Shown here one piece after another: positions 18,356 through 25,689 of a stretch of 64,000 nucleotides of DNA (positions are counted from its first letter, which is position 1; each line of letters starts with the position of its first letter). Made by a program: the position numbers and the translations under genes. The notes beneath the pieces are model-generated. The model was not told the DNA's origin and searched no databases. It saw only the letters and a list, made by a program, of their open reading frames with translations. The stretch is taken from contig CACCYT010000001.1 of NCBI GenBank assembly GCA_902550325.1, positions 62,001 through 126,000 on the forward strand, given 5' to 3'. Source of the DNA: an uncultured Bacteroidota bacterium. GTDB lineage: Bacteria; Bacteroidota; Bacteroidia; Flavobacteriales; Flavobacteriaceae.

Positions 18356-19048
18356 ATGCGCTATTTGCTGATTTTATTAACCTTTATCATTTTAAGTTGT
18401 GATTCAAAGTTCTCAAAAAAAGAACACTCCATCTATTGGCATGGAAAATCTGCAGAATACAAAGCTCTCTGTGTTCAAGCCTATAATGTTGCAAAAGCCA
18501 AACTTGATAAAGAGCTTTTGAATACTCATAATAAGCCAATTGCAATCGTTGCAGATCTTGACGAAACAGTATTAAATAACACTCCCTTTAACGAGATGCT
18601 TATTGATGAAAGGCTTGATTATAATCAAGATTTATGGTCTGTTTGGGTTAATAAAAAGATCGCTACAGCAGTACCTGGCTCATTAGATTTTTTCAATTAT
18701 GCTACCAAAAAAAATGTTGAAATAATTTATTTATCGAACAGATTAGTTGAAAATTACGAACCAACAAAAGAGAATTTAATTGACTTGGGTTTCCCATTTA
18801 ATGATTCAACAAAAATGTTGTTAAGATCTGAATCTAGAGACAAAGAAGCAAGAAGAAATGAGCTGAGTAATTATGAAATTATTTTATTTCTTGGCGATAA
18901 TCTTGGGGATTTTCATCAGGATTTTTTTGGTAAAGATAATGTAGGGCGTTGGGATGCTACTTTAAAACATAAAGATGATTTTGGAGATAAATTTATTTTA
19001 TTTCCTAATTTAATTTATGGTAATTGGGAAGAAGGATTTGAAGAATAA
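18356..19048 (+). CDS. Acid phosphatase / 5'-nucleotidase, lipoprotein e(P4) family
   Basis: 230-aa lipoprotein of the HAD superfamily. The lipobox IILSC places the lipidated Cys at about residue 15. Motif I is VADLDETVLNN (nucleophile Asp about residue 68), motif II is YLSNR (about 126), and motif III/IV is LFLGDNLGDF (about 180). The conserved Trp-containing block WHGKSAEYKALCVQAY fits the e(P4)/OmpP4 group. Such enzymes dephosphorylate nucleotides at the cell surface for uptake. It is followed three bases later by a phosphohistidine phosphatase gene. Confidence 0.9.
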   Translation: MRYLLILLTFIILSCDSKFSKKEHSIYWHGKSAEYKALCVQAYNVAKAKLDKELLNTHNKPIAIVADLDETVLNNTPFNEMLIDERLDYNQDLWSVWVNKKIATAVPGSLDFFNYATKKNVEIIYLSNRLVENYEPTKENLIDLGFPFNDSTKMLLRSESRDKEARRNELSNYEIILFLGDNLGDFHQDFFGKDNVGRWDATLKHKDDFGDKFILFPNLIYGNWEEGFEE

Positions 19049-19051
19049 GTT

Positions 19052-19555
19052 TTGAGGCACTTAACAATACTAACGATCCTTTTTTTATCATGTAATCTAC
19101 CGGTTAATGACTGCGTTGAAGTTTACTTAATTCGGCATGCAGAAAAGGACAGGTCTGATCCTTTGAATAAAAACCCTCATTTGAACAAAAAGGGAATAGA
19201 AAGATCTTTATTGTGGAATGGATATTTTGAAAACAAAGAAGTTAACAGTATATATTCAACAAATTACAACAGGACAATAGAAACCGTTCTTCCTGTCTCA
19301 ATTGCTAAAGGAATTAAGCCAATAATTTATTCTGCTTCTAATATCAACTATGAATCATTTCTAAAAAAGGAAAAAGGAAATACAGTTATTGTAGTTGGAC
19401 ATAGCAATACAATTCCAGGCTTTGTAAATAAATTAATAGAGGATGATTACTACGAACAAATAAATGATACTGTAAATTCAAATTTATATATTGTAAAAAA
19501 ATGCTCTGAAGAAATTAGTCACTATGTTATACAAATTGATTATTTACAGGACTAG
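19052..19555 (+). CDS. Histidine phosphatase (SixA-like)
   Basis: 167-aa branch-2 histidine phosphatase. The catalytic RHG-type motif is RHAEK at about residues 27-31, and the second His is in VVGHSNTIPGF near residue 115. The N-terminus (RHLTILTILFLSCN) looks like a short signal with a lipobox Cys, so it may be a periplasmic lipoprotein rather than a cytosolic SixA. The start is TTG at 19052. The substrate is unknown. Its 3' end overlaps the chosen sulfatase start by 32 bases. Confidence 0.8.
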   Translation: MRHLTILTILFLSCNLPVNDCVEVYLIRHAEKDRSDPLNKNPHLNKKGIERSLLWNGYFENKEVNSIYSTNYNRTIETVLPVSIAKGIKPIIYSASNINYESFLKKEKGNTVIVVGHSNTIPGFVNKLIEDDYYEQINDTVNSNLYIVKKCSEEISHYVIQIDYLQD

Positions 19556-20855
19556 AATATTTCTGCTTTCAGTAGTGGTTGTTGTTGCAAGCTGTGCTAG
19601 TGAAGAAGGTTCAAATGATAATGATATTGGCGAAGACCAAGTTCAAGAAAAAAATAATGTTCTTTTGATTATAGCCGATGATCTAGGTTTAGATGCAACT
19701 GTTGGCTATAATATTGGAAATCAAAAACCAAGTATGCCTACGCTTCAAAAACTAATTAATAGTGGAATTAAATTCAATAATGTTTGGTCGAATCCAGTTT
19801 GCACGCCAACAAGAGGTACAATTTTGACCGGTAAATATGGCTACAGGACCTCAGTGCTAAAAGTTGATGATGTACTATCAACATCTGAGGCTTCTATATT
19901 TAAAAAACTGAATGATAATACCAACTATAGCTCCGCTTTCATTGGTAAGTGGCATCTTTCAGGTAGACCACCGGATCGTAATCATCCAAATAATATGGGA
20001 ATTGAATATTATTCTGGAATTCTAGGGGGTGGCGTTCAAAATTATTTTAACTGGACGTTGTCAAAAAACGGTCAAAACTCAAACGTTAATCAATATATAA
20101 CATCTTTTTTTACCGATGAAGCTATTAATTGGATTAATAATCAGAATAATCCATGGTTTCTATGTCTTTCCTATAATGCACCACATACACCTTTTCATCT
20201 TGCACCAACAGACCTACATGGCCAAGGCACTTTGCCTGATGATGATATTAGTATTGAACAAAATCCTCTACCTTATTATTTTTCAATGATTGAGGCTATG
20301 GATACTGAAATTGGAAGATTAATTGAAAATATAGGAAATGATGTATTAGATAATACAACAATTATTTTTATTGGAGATAATGGAACACCGAATCAGGTAG
20401 CTCAACAATACAACTCTAGAAGAGTGAAAGGAACTTTATATAAAGGTGGGATCAATGTTCCTATGGTCATTTCAGGAAACAAGGTAACCAGAGTAAGTGT
20501 AAGTGATAACTCTTTGATTAACACAACGGACTTATACTCTACAATCTCGGAACTTTGTGGTATCGAAAATAGTGATGTATACGATAGTAAAAGTTTTGCT
20601 GGAATTCTTAATTCAAATTCATCAAGTAATAGTAGAGATTACATTTATTCTGAACTTGGAAACAACGAATATGCTATCAGAAACTCAACACACAAATACA
20701 TACATTTTGAAGATGGAACTGAGGCGTTATTTAATTTATCGGTTAATGAATTTGAAAGACCAAATTTACTTATGCAAAATCAACTTCCTTTATCGAGTAA
20801 CGACAGTCAAAATAAGGATGAATTAATAAATAGGTTGAATCAAATTAGAAATTAG
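19524..20855 (+). CDS. Sulfatase, arylsulfatase-type lipoprotein
   Basis: 443-aa type I sulfatase that would remove sulfate from sugars or other esters. The signature CTPTRGTILTGKYGYRTS begins near residue 93; its Cys is the residue converted to formylglycine. Metal ligands are in IADDLGLD (about 51) and GDNGTPNQ (about 287), and GKWHL is the catalytic Lys-His block. The N-terminus has a lipobox-like VASC. The ATG at 19524 overlaps the previous gene by 32 bases; a TTG at 19536 is an alternative start. A formylglycine-generating enzyme must be encoded elsewhere. Confidence 0.88.
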   Translation: MLYKLIIYRTRIFLLSVVVVVASCASEEGSNDNDIGEDQVQEKNNVLLIIADDLGLDATVGYNIGNQKPSMPTLQKLINSGIKFNNVWSNPVCTPTRGTILTGKYGYRTSVLKVDDVLSTSEASIFKKLNDNTNYSSAFIGKWHLSGRPPDRNHPNNMGIEYYSGILGGGVQNYFNWTLSKNGQNSNVNQYITSFFTDEAINWINNQNNPWFLCLSYNAPHTPFHLAPTDLHGQGTLPDDDISIEQNPLPYYFSMIEAMDTEIGRLIENIGNDVLDNTTIIFIGDNGTPNQVAQQYNSRRVKGTLYKGGINVPMVISGNKVTRVSVSDNSLINTTDLYSTISELCGIENSDVYDSKSFAGILNSNSSSNSRDYIYSELGNNEYAIRNSTHKYIHFEDGTEALFNLSVNEFERPNLLMQNQLPLSSNDSQNKDELINRLNQIRN

Positions 20856-20867
20856 TACTTAAAACAA

Positions 20868-20892
20868 AAAGCCCCTCATTACGAAGGGCTTT
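20868..20892 (-). terminator. Hairpin terminator, probably the original one of tRNA-Met
   Basis: AAAGCCC and GGGCTTT form a seven-base stem around an 11-base loop. The T-rich tract lies on the minus-strand side (CTTTTTGTTTT), so it best terminates leftward transcription, that is, transcripts coming from tRNA-Met. It may also end the rightward sulfatase message. It sits four bases left of the distal attachment core and so would have lain just after tRNA-Met before the elements inserted. Confidence 0.6.
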
Positions 20893-20895
20893 AAG

Positions 20896-20906
20896 GGTGG
20901 TCCCAC
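20896..20906. other. Attachment core copy 1 (distal junction of element A)
   Basis: GGTGGTCCCAC is identical to the 3' end of tRNA-Met(CAT) at 29692-29702 (acceptor stem plus CCA). A further dozen bases match imperfectly (CTGTACTCATAA against TTGGGCTCGAAC). It marks the left end of the inserted DNA. Confidence 0.8.
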
Positions 20907-20960
20907 CTGTACTCATAACTGTTTATAACTTACTGATATACAATATATAAAAATATATTA

Positions 20961-21021
20961 TTAGTACCCGTGGGTACTATTTAGTACCTCTTGGGTACTA
21001 AGTTTATGTTTTGGGTACTAA
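20961..21021. repeat. GGGTACTAA repeats (arm-type sites), element A
   Basis: Five copies of GGGTACTAA or its complement TTAGTACCC, some with one change, lie 55-115 bases inside the left core: 20961-20969, 20972-20980, 20981-20989, 20993-21001 and 21013-21021. The first two are inverted about a GT. The same array occurs in element B and two copies occur at the right end (29604-29624). Position and spacing suit arm-type binding sites of a tyrosine recombinase. Confidence 0.65.
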
Positions 21022-21022
21022 C

Positions 21023-21048
21023 AACTTCTGTTAGGTTTAGCAGAAGTT
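21023..21048. repeat. 26-bp palindrome, element A copy
   Basis: Inverted repeat with arms AACTTCTGTTA and TAGCAGAAGTT around a four-base loop. One arm base differs from the perfect copies at 24587-24612 and inside the methyltransferase gene at 27545-27570; the change keeps a G-U pair if the site is read as RNA. Confidence 0.8.
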
Positions 21049-21413
21049 AATTTCTTGTTTTTTCTCACATTTTTTTACGTTTTCTAAAGATTCTAATACT
21101 TATATATAGAACCTATTGTTCTACTGAGTTGTAGATTACTTTAAGAAATACTTAATCTACCGAGATACTACACCTGACACATGGGGGAAGTACCCAATAA
21201 TGACCAACACTCACCGATAGGTAAAACCAGTCATTAGTGTTCCGAGAGGTAAAGAAGAAAGGTCTGAACTCGTAAAAATGCAGATAGGTTGAATTGTTGT
21301 TTGAGTGTTTGTTAGATTCAACTAAAAAATGGAAATAGTTTTTTAAAAGGGAATTTCCCTTAATGGACTCACTATATCTAATTGTGAAGTAGTAGTTAGA
21401 TTTTAAATAATAG
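21049..21413. other. Non-coding variable segment of element A
   Basis: No gene is visible in these 365 bases. Several short inverted repeats occur: GTAGATTA with TAATCTAC (21131-21138, 21153-21160), GTTGAAT with ATTCAAC (about 21289-21321), and AAGGGAA with TTTCCCTT near 21348. The corresponding part of element B (24613-24934) has a different sequence but again contains hairpins. It could be an origin, a regulatory RNA or merely degenerate spacer; nothing decides between these. Confidence 0.4.
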
Positions 21414-21510
21414 AAAAGTTTAAAATAAAGAGTATCAACCTAGAACTGATTAAGTATTTCAAGTACGAGGTTATTACTGTTTTTTTTAAAATACTCTGAA
21501 AGGAAATAAT
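21414..21510 (+). promoter_or_regulatory. Conserved structured leader of the small-gene pair, element A
   Basis: This segment is strongly conserved with 24935-25029. AGAGTAT near its start can pair with ATACTCT near its end, enclosing AACCT...AGGTT and a run of eight T after TTATTACTG. A hairpin followed by T-rich sequence in a leader suggests attenuation or another RNA-level control. The ATG follows GAAAGGAAATAAT, one of the few Shine-Dalgarno-like purine tracts in the window. Confidence 0.5.
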
Positions 21511-21705
21511 ATGAAAGAAAAGATAACAGATGAACAAGCAAGACATATGGTAGATATACTAAAAAAGAAATCAGAACTAATTAAGAACTTCTACCATAAA
21601 ATTGAGAAGTATCGATTATCAGGTGATGAACAAGCTTATAAACGAAAACTAAGAGAACTATTAGAAAAAGAAGAGATAAAAGTTTATGGAAAGAAGATTG
21701 AGTAA
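21511..21705 (+). CDS. Small basic helical protein of the element, copy A
   Basis: 64-aa protein, rich in Lys and Glu and predicted to be wholly helical (ITDEQARHMVDILKKKSELI...). It matches the element B copy at 52 of 64 positions, with changes clustered in residues 40-48. It ends inside the next gene, overlapping it by 20 bases, so the two are translated as a pair. No known family is recognised. Its place beside an Xis/HTH-like gene suggests a DNA-binding or accessory role in excision or copy control, which is inference. Confidence 0.75.
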   Translation: MKEKITDEQARHMVDILKKKSELIKNFYHKIEKYRLSGDEQAYKRKLRELLEKEEIKVYGKKIE

Positions 21706-21916
21706 AAAAGATTTAATGGAACTCTATGGAGTAGATAGAGTAACCATAGAAGATTGGAGAAGAAATAGAGGGTTGAAAATGATAGAAGTATCCACACATT
21801 CAAAATACATCACAGAAAAGGATTTATTAGAGTGGGAAAATAGTTTGAAAGGAAACTATTCAGTTAAGAGGTTAAATAATCAAAGTGTATCAGAACGAAT
21901 AGAAGTGAAGGGTTGA
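21686..21916 (+). CDS. Excisionase-like HTH protein, copy A
   Basis: 76-aa protein of the MerR-like/Xis helix-turn-helix type: DLMELYGVDRVTIEDWRRNRG (helix-turn-helix, about residues 10-29) followed by a wing and the ITEKDLLEWE helix. This matches small excisionases or recombination directionality factors that accompany tyrosine recombinases. Its first 70 residues are identical to the element B copy; here the frame runs six codons further because CGA replaces TGA. It overlaps the upstream 64-aa gene by 20 bases. Confidence 0.8.
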   Translation: MERRLSKKDLMELYGVDRVTIEDWRRNRGLKMIEVSTHSKYITEKDLLEWENSLKGNYSVKRLNNQSVSERIEVKG

Positions 21917-22157
21917 TATACTTTCTTTAAATCAAATGATTTGATTAGTGTATCAGTATTTCCAGGATGAGGTTTCTTGTAACTGAGAAAGAACTTTTTC
22001 CCTAAACCCTTGTCGGAGTGTTTTTTATATCGGGGTAGATTTTTTTCCTATAAAAATCATTTGGTTCGATTATATCAAGGGGAGAAAAACAAAAACCCTC
22101 AGATTTATTTCTTTCGTCTTTTTATTGCAATCCCTCGAAGTTGTCAGAATCTTTAAA

Positions 22158-24293
22158 TTAATAATTTAACCTAACCCCAAAATAGGTAGTTCTGGGCTGA
22201 GCAGGTCCGTAGATATAATTGCTATCTCTACTTTTACCGATATCAAAATCACTTTGATATTGGTTAAAAATATTTTTAATCCCAGTATATAAGTCCAAGG
22301 AAATAATGTCAGTGGGGATGGTATAGTTAAATTTAAGACTAAGTTCAGAAAATGAATCCGTAGTGACAATTTCATCAACGAGTTGATTGAGTGCGCCAGC
22401 GAAGTGGGGAACTTTCATACTTCCTGTGTACACATAGTTTAGGGTGCTTGATATGTTGTTTTTGGTGTAAGTCAGGACAGAGTAACCATAATTATCAGGT
22501 GTTCTTATAAATTCTTTTATACCAGAAATTCCCTTAATATATTCAACAGGATTGTCAAACATACTCGACTGAATCGTATAACCACCTTCTAGTTGAATTA
22601 CTCTATTAAAATTAGCCCTTACTTCAAAGTTTATTCCCTTAATCAAGGCACCTTGCCCATTTTGTTTTTCAAAAACCTCCCCAAACTCGTCTTCCCCAAC
22701 GGGATGAAGTATGAAAGCATTCTGCAGTTGGTTGTAAAATAAGTCCACCGTAAAGCCAGCGATCCAATTTTCTTTAGCTTTATCATAGTTGACCGAAAGA
22801 TTAAAACTTTCAGATTTTTCTTCTTTCAACTCGGGTGACAAGATCACTCTTGAAATTCCTCCTCCTGCAAAAGCGATGTGAAGATCAGTGTCTAATGCTT
22901 GGGGGGCTCTAAAACCTGTTCCATATCCAATCCTAAACTGTACATCATCATTTGCCTTGTAGAGCAATGAGGCTCTAGGGCTATAGATTGTTTTTTCAAC
23001 ATAATTGTGAAAATCTCCCCTCAAACCAGTGAGTAAACTTAGCTTTTGATTGATTTCCCAATCGCTTTGAAAAAAAACACCTAGATCCTTTGAAACTTGA
23101 TCTACCAAATAGTTGTAGGATGGTATCTCATCGAAAACACCTTCATGTAAATAATCAACTCCCAATGTTAGCACATTATCTCCAGAAAAGAATGGACTTA
23201 TCATATGGTTTAGCTGGAAGCCTGTGTTGATGGTTTCGACATAGGAATCCCCGTATGGAGGATTCTTTAAGAACGCATCCATTTCAATAGCATCATCATC
23301 ATCGGGTTTAATTCCTGTATAGTGCTCTCGATCTGTATTTTGATAGGCCACATACGTAATCAGGGAGGAATCGTAATTATTGAAATTGATTTGATAATCA
23401 ATACCACCCGAGAAAATGTTGTGCATTCTTTCTTCTGATTGATCTGCAAGGTGTGCAGGGTTTTGGTCTGTTATTTCACCACCATATCTATACTCGTAGA
23501 TGGAACTAAAATTGAGATCCAGTTTTTGATTTTCTTTATGCATATAATACATATTAGCACCAAAGGAAATATTGTTTAAATAGGGGAGTTCAGAGAAACG
23601 ATCGTCGTTGTTGTCATAGGCTTCACGTTCCCTTTTGTTTACAAACAAGGACACTCCTGTTTTTTTAGACTCAGAAACAATACTTGAATTTCCAACAACA
23701 GAGTAGTCATTGGATTGCCGATCAATCGAATGGGTGTTAAATTCTATTTGTGAACTATTTTCCTTGGGGATTTTGGTAATGATGTTCACTGTCCCTCCTA
23801 TAGCACTCGATCCGTATAGTGTAGACCCTCCTCCTTTCATGATTTCAATTTTTTCAATCATGTTGGAGGGAAATTGTTCCAATGCATACAATCCCATTAG
23901 TGGACTGAAAGTTGGTCTTCCGTTAATAAGAATTTGAGAAAATCCTCCACTCATCCCATTGATTCTCAATTGGGTGTAGTTACAAGTTTGACAGTCTGTT
24001 TCAACCCGTAAACCTGTTTGAAATGAAAGGCTTTCAGAAAGATTACACGCCTGAACATTACGGATGGATTGGCTGTTAATGATATTAATAATAATTGGAG
24101 AGTTGGTCTTTCTTTTGGGGGTTTTTGTGGCTGTTACAACAATATCTTCAAGATTCACAATAGAGTCTTTTTGGGAGTAGGTTATTTCAGGATTGATTTG
24201 AGAAAAAACGCTGGTGGCCACAAAAAAAAAGATAAGGTTGCGCATTAAAGTATTATGAATTACAAAAATCATGTTTTTTTCATAGATAAACAA
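22158..24293 (-). CDS. TonB-dependent outer-membrane receptor (cargo of element A)
   Basis: Up to 711 aa; the likely start is the internal ATG at 24245, because MRNLIFFFVATSVFSQ is a proper signal peptide, giving 695 aa. A plug domain (VVTATKTPKRK..., LINGRPTFSPL, EIMKGGGSTLYGSSAIGGTVNIIT) is followed by a barrel ending in an aromatic strand (TYFGVRLNY). A Cys pair in ETDCQTCNYTQLRINGM is typical of a subgroup of Bacteroidota receptors often linked to iron, heme or other metal uptake. No substrate-binding lipoprotein or transporter genes accompany it. It is the only cargo of element A. Confidence 0.9.
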   Translation of the reverse strand: MFIYEKNMIFVIHNTLMRNLIFFFVATSVFSQINPEITYSQKDSIVNLEDIVVTATKTPKRKTNSPIIINIINSQSIRNVQACNLSESLSFQTGLRVETDCQTCNYTQLRINGMSGGFSQILINGRPTFSPLMGLYALEQFPSNMIEKIEIMKGGGSTLYGSSAIGGTVNIITKIPKENSSQIEFNTHSIDRQSNDYSVVGNSSIVSESKKTGVSLFVNKREREAYDNNDDRFSELPYLNNISFGANMYYMHKENQKLDLNFSSIYEYRYGGEITDQNPAHLADQSEERMHNIFSGGIDYQINFNNYDSSLITYVAYQNTDREHYTGIKPDDDDAIEMDAFLKNPPYGDSYVETINTGFQLNHMISPFFSGDNVLTLGVDYLHEGVFDEIPSYNYLVDQVSKDLGVFFQSDWEINQKLSLLTGLRGDFHNYVEKTIYSPRASLLYKANDDVQFRIGYGTGFRAPQALDTDLHIAFAGGGISRVILSPELKEEKSESFNLSVNYDKAKENWIAGFTVDLFYNQLQNAFILHPVGEDEFGEVFEKQNGQGALIKGINFEVRANFNRVIQLEGGYTIQSSMFDNPVEYIKGISGIKEFIRTPDNYGYSVLTYTKNNISSTLNYVYTGSMKVPHFAGALNQLVDEIVTTDSFSELSLKFNYTIPTDIISLDLYTGIKNIFNQYQSDFDIGKSRDSNYIYGPAQPRTTYFGVRLNY

Positions 24294-24330
24294 AGTTGTA
24301 TTGTAAATTTGATTAATTGCGGGAGGTTAA

Positions 24331-24369
24331 TTAATACCCCTTCAAATCATACCCCACAAAACTCCTTCT
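24331..24369 (-). pseudogene. 39-bp relic of the methyltransferase 3' end
   Basis: Read on the minus strand this gives RRSFVGYDLKGY and a stop, against RRFVGYDLKRY and a stop at the C-terminus of the ParB-methyltransferase (26552-26590); 34 of 39 bases match. It shows that element A once carried the same gene at its right side and lost the rest of it, together with the integrase that follows it in element B. Confidence 0.75.
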
Positions 24370-24431
24370 ACTATTACTATTTATTCTAACTGACAAATAA
24401 TTTATACTTTTAGAGAGTTCTTACTAAACAA

Positions 24432-24457
24432 AAAACCCCTCTTATCGAAGGGCTTTA
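24432..24457 (-). terminator. Terminator-like hairpin at the middle junction
   Basis: A diverged copy of the hairpin at 20868-20892. On the minus strand CCC and GGGG pair around TTCGATAAGA, flanked by AAA/TTTTTT with one G-G mismatch, followed by a T tract. Weaker than the distal copy. Confidence 0.4.
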
Positions 24458-24459
24458 AG

Positions 24460-24470
24460 GGTGGTCCCAC
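24460..24470. other. Attachment core copy 2 (junction between elements A and B)
   Basis: GGTGGTCCCAC, identical to the cores at 20896-20906 and 29692-29702. The sequence to its right (CTGTACTCATAACTG) is the same as at copy 1. Confidence 0.8.
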
Positions 24471-24524
24471 CTGTACTCATAACTGTTTATAACTCACTGA
24501 TATACAATATATAAAAATATATAA

Positions 24525-24585
24525 TTAGTACCCGTGGGTACTATTTAGTACCTCTTGGGTACTAAGTTCGTGATTTGGGTACTAA
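24525..24585. repeat. GGGTACTAA repeats (arm-type sites), element B left end
   Basis: Five copies of TTAGTACCC/GGGTACTAA arranged exactly as in element A, from 24525-24533 to 24577-24585, 55-115 bases inside the middle core. Confidence 0.65.
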
Positions 24586-24586
24586 C

Positions 24587-24612
24587 AACTTCTGTTAAAT
24601 CTAACAGAAGTT
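24587..24612. repeat. 26-bp palindrome, element B left copy
   Basis: Perfect arms AACTTCTGTTA and TAACAGAAGTT around the loop AATC. Both arms are identical to those inside the methyltransferase gene at 27545-27570. Confidence 0.85.
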
Positions 24613-24934
24613 ACTTCTGAACTATTTTCAATCATTTTTTATCATTTTCTAAAATTTTCTATACTTATAAGTGTAACCTTCTCTCCAACATAGGGTAAAG
24701 AGGAGTTCACCCACTTAACAAACATCAACCAATGGAATAAAGGAAGTGGGATAGACATCGGTTAGTAGATTATATATAATAGTTGAGGTTTCACCGGTAG
24801 TTACAAAAATGATTTTATTATAAATCTGATATGGGGAACAATGAACTGGTCAGAGGAAGTGTAAGATTCAAGTTTATATAGTGTTTTCAAACTCTAAGGG
24901 ACTTGGTGTATCTAATTTATACTGAACGATTATT
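24613..24934. other. Non-coding variable segment of element B
   Basis: No gene is visible. The clearest structure is CCCACTT (about 24710-24716) pairing with AAGTGGG (about 24744-24750). The sequence differs from the equivalent part of element A although both flanks are conserved. Confidence 0.4.
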
Positions 24935-25029
24935 AAAAGTTTAAAATAAAAAGTATAAACCTTGAACTTATTAAGTATTTAGAGTACGAGGTTATTACTG
25001 TTTTTTAAAATACTCTGAAAGTAAATAAT
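24935..25029 (+). promoter_or_regulatory. Conserved structured leader of the small-gene pair, element B
   Basis: Matches 21414-21510 closely. AGTAT and ATACT near the ends can pair, and AACCT and AGGTT inside can pair, followed by six T. The T tract is shorter than in element A. Confidence 0.5.
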
Positions 25030-25224
25030 ATGATAAGAAATATAACAGATGAACAAGCAAGGCATATGATAGATATACTTAAAAAGAAATCAGAACTGAT
25101 TAAGAATTTCTACCATAGAATAGAGAAGTATCGATTATCAGGAGATAGAGAAACCTATAGCAAGAAGTTTAAAGAACTATTAGAAAAAGAAGAAATAAAA
25201 GTATATGGAAAGAAGATTGAGTAA
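25030..25224 (+). CDS. Small basic helical protein of the element, copy B
   Basis: 64-aa protein, 52 of 64 residues identical to the element A copy; the N-terminal MIRN replaces MKEK and residues 40-48 differ most. The conserved core ITDEQARHM, ILKKKSELIKNFYH and the end EEIKVYGKKIE are unchanged. It overlaps the Xis-like gene by 20 bases as in A. The end is fixed because the overlapping gene is read from the same bases, which may explain conservation there. Function unknown. Confidence 0.75.
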   Translation: MIRNITDEQARHMIDILKKKSELIKNFYHRIEKYRLSGDRETYSKKFKELLEKEEIKVYGKKIE

Positions 25225-25417
25225 AAAGGATTTAATGGAACTCTATGGAGTAGATAGAGTAACCATAGAAGATTGGAGAAGAAATAGAGGATTGAAAATG
25301 ATTGAAGTATCTACACATTCAAAATACATCACAGAAAAGGATTTATTAGAGTGGGAAAATAGTTTGAAAGGAAACTATTCAGTTAAGAGGTTAAATAATC
25401 AAAGTGTATCAGAATGA
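25205..25417 (+). CDS. Excisionase-like HTH protein, copy B
   Basis: 70-aa helix-turn-helix protein identical at all 70 residues to the element A copy, but shortened by a C-to-T change that turns the CGA codon into TGA. The lost six residues lie after the HTH and wing, so the protein is probably functional. It is the best candidate for the recombination directionality factor of element B's integrase. Confidence 0.8.
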   Translation: MERRLSKKDLMELYGVDRVTIEDWRRNRGLKMIEVSTHSKYITEKDLLEWENSLKGNYSVKRLNNQSVSE

Positions 25418-25689
25418 ATAGAAGTGAAGGGTTGATATGATTTCTTTAAATCTCATGATTTGATTAGTGTATCAGTATTTCTAATATGAGGTTTCTTATA
25501 ACTGAGAAAATACTTTTTTCTAAAATCTCAATCGGGGTGGTTTTTATATCGAGGTCAATTTTTTCTCCATATGGAAAATTAATTGGTTCAAACCCAATAA
25601 GGGGAGCAAGTAAAATGATAAAACCGTTATACTGTTATAGTGTATCGGTTTTTATTTATTTTTGAAAAAATCTCAATTTCTCTAAAAGT

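Larger units (their letters stand above)
20862..22085 (+). repeat. Shared left module, copy A (direct repeat with 24427-25606)
   Basis: From just left of the attachment core to just after the two small genes, this segment is homologous to 24427-25606. Similarity is high at the ends (terminator flank, core, GGGTACTAA repeats, palindrome, leader, both small ORFs) and low in the middle (about 21060-21410). After GGGGAG at 22080-22085 the two elements carry unrelated cargo. Confidence 0.85.
20896..24459. mobile_element. Integrative element A (satellite, no integrase)
   Basis: A 3.56-kb unit bounded by copies of the tRNA-Met attachment core. It holds, in order, arm-like repeats, a palindrome, a non-coding stretch, two small genes (64 and 76 aa), a TonB-dependent receptor on the minus strand, and a 39-bp relic of a methyltransferase gene. 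No recombinase gene is present, in contrast with the adjacent element B, with which it shares its left 1.2 kb. I infer a deletion derivative that depends on B's integrase or moves only together with B. Confidence 0.75.
24427..25606 (+). repeat. Shared left module, copy B (direct repeat with 20862-22085)
   Basis: Same order as copy A: terminator-like flank, attachment core, GGGTACTAA array, palindrome, variable non-coding part, conserved leader, two small genes and about 180 bases of conserved trailing sequence ending at GGGGAG. Even the 34 bases to the left of the core match the distal junction at 30 positions. Confidence 0.85.

Noticed and set aside
21181..21237. 18-codon ATG frame in the non-coding part of element A
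   Set aside because: Element B has no counterpart at this place, and the length is within chance expectation.
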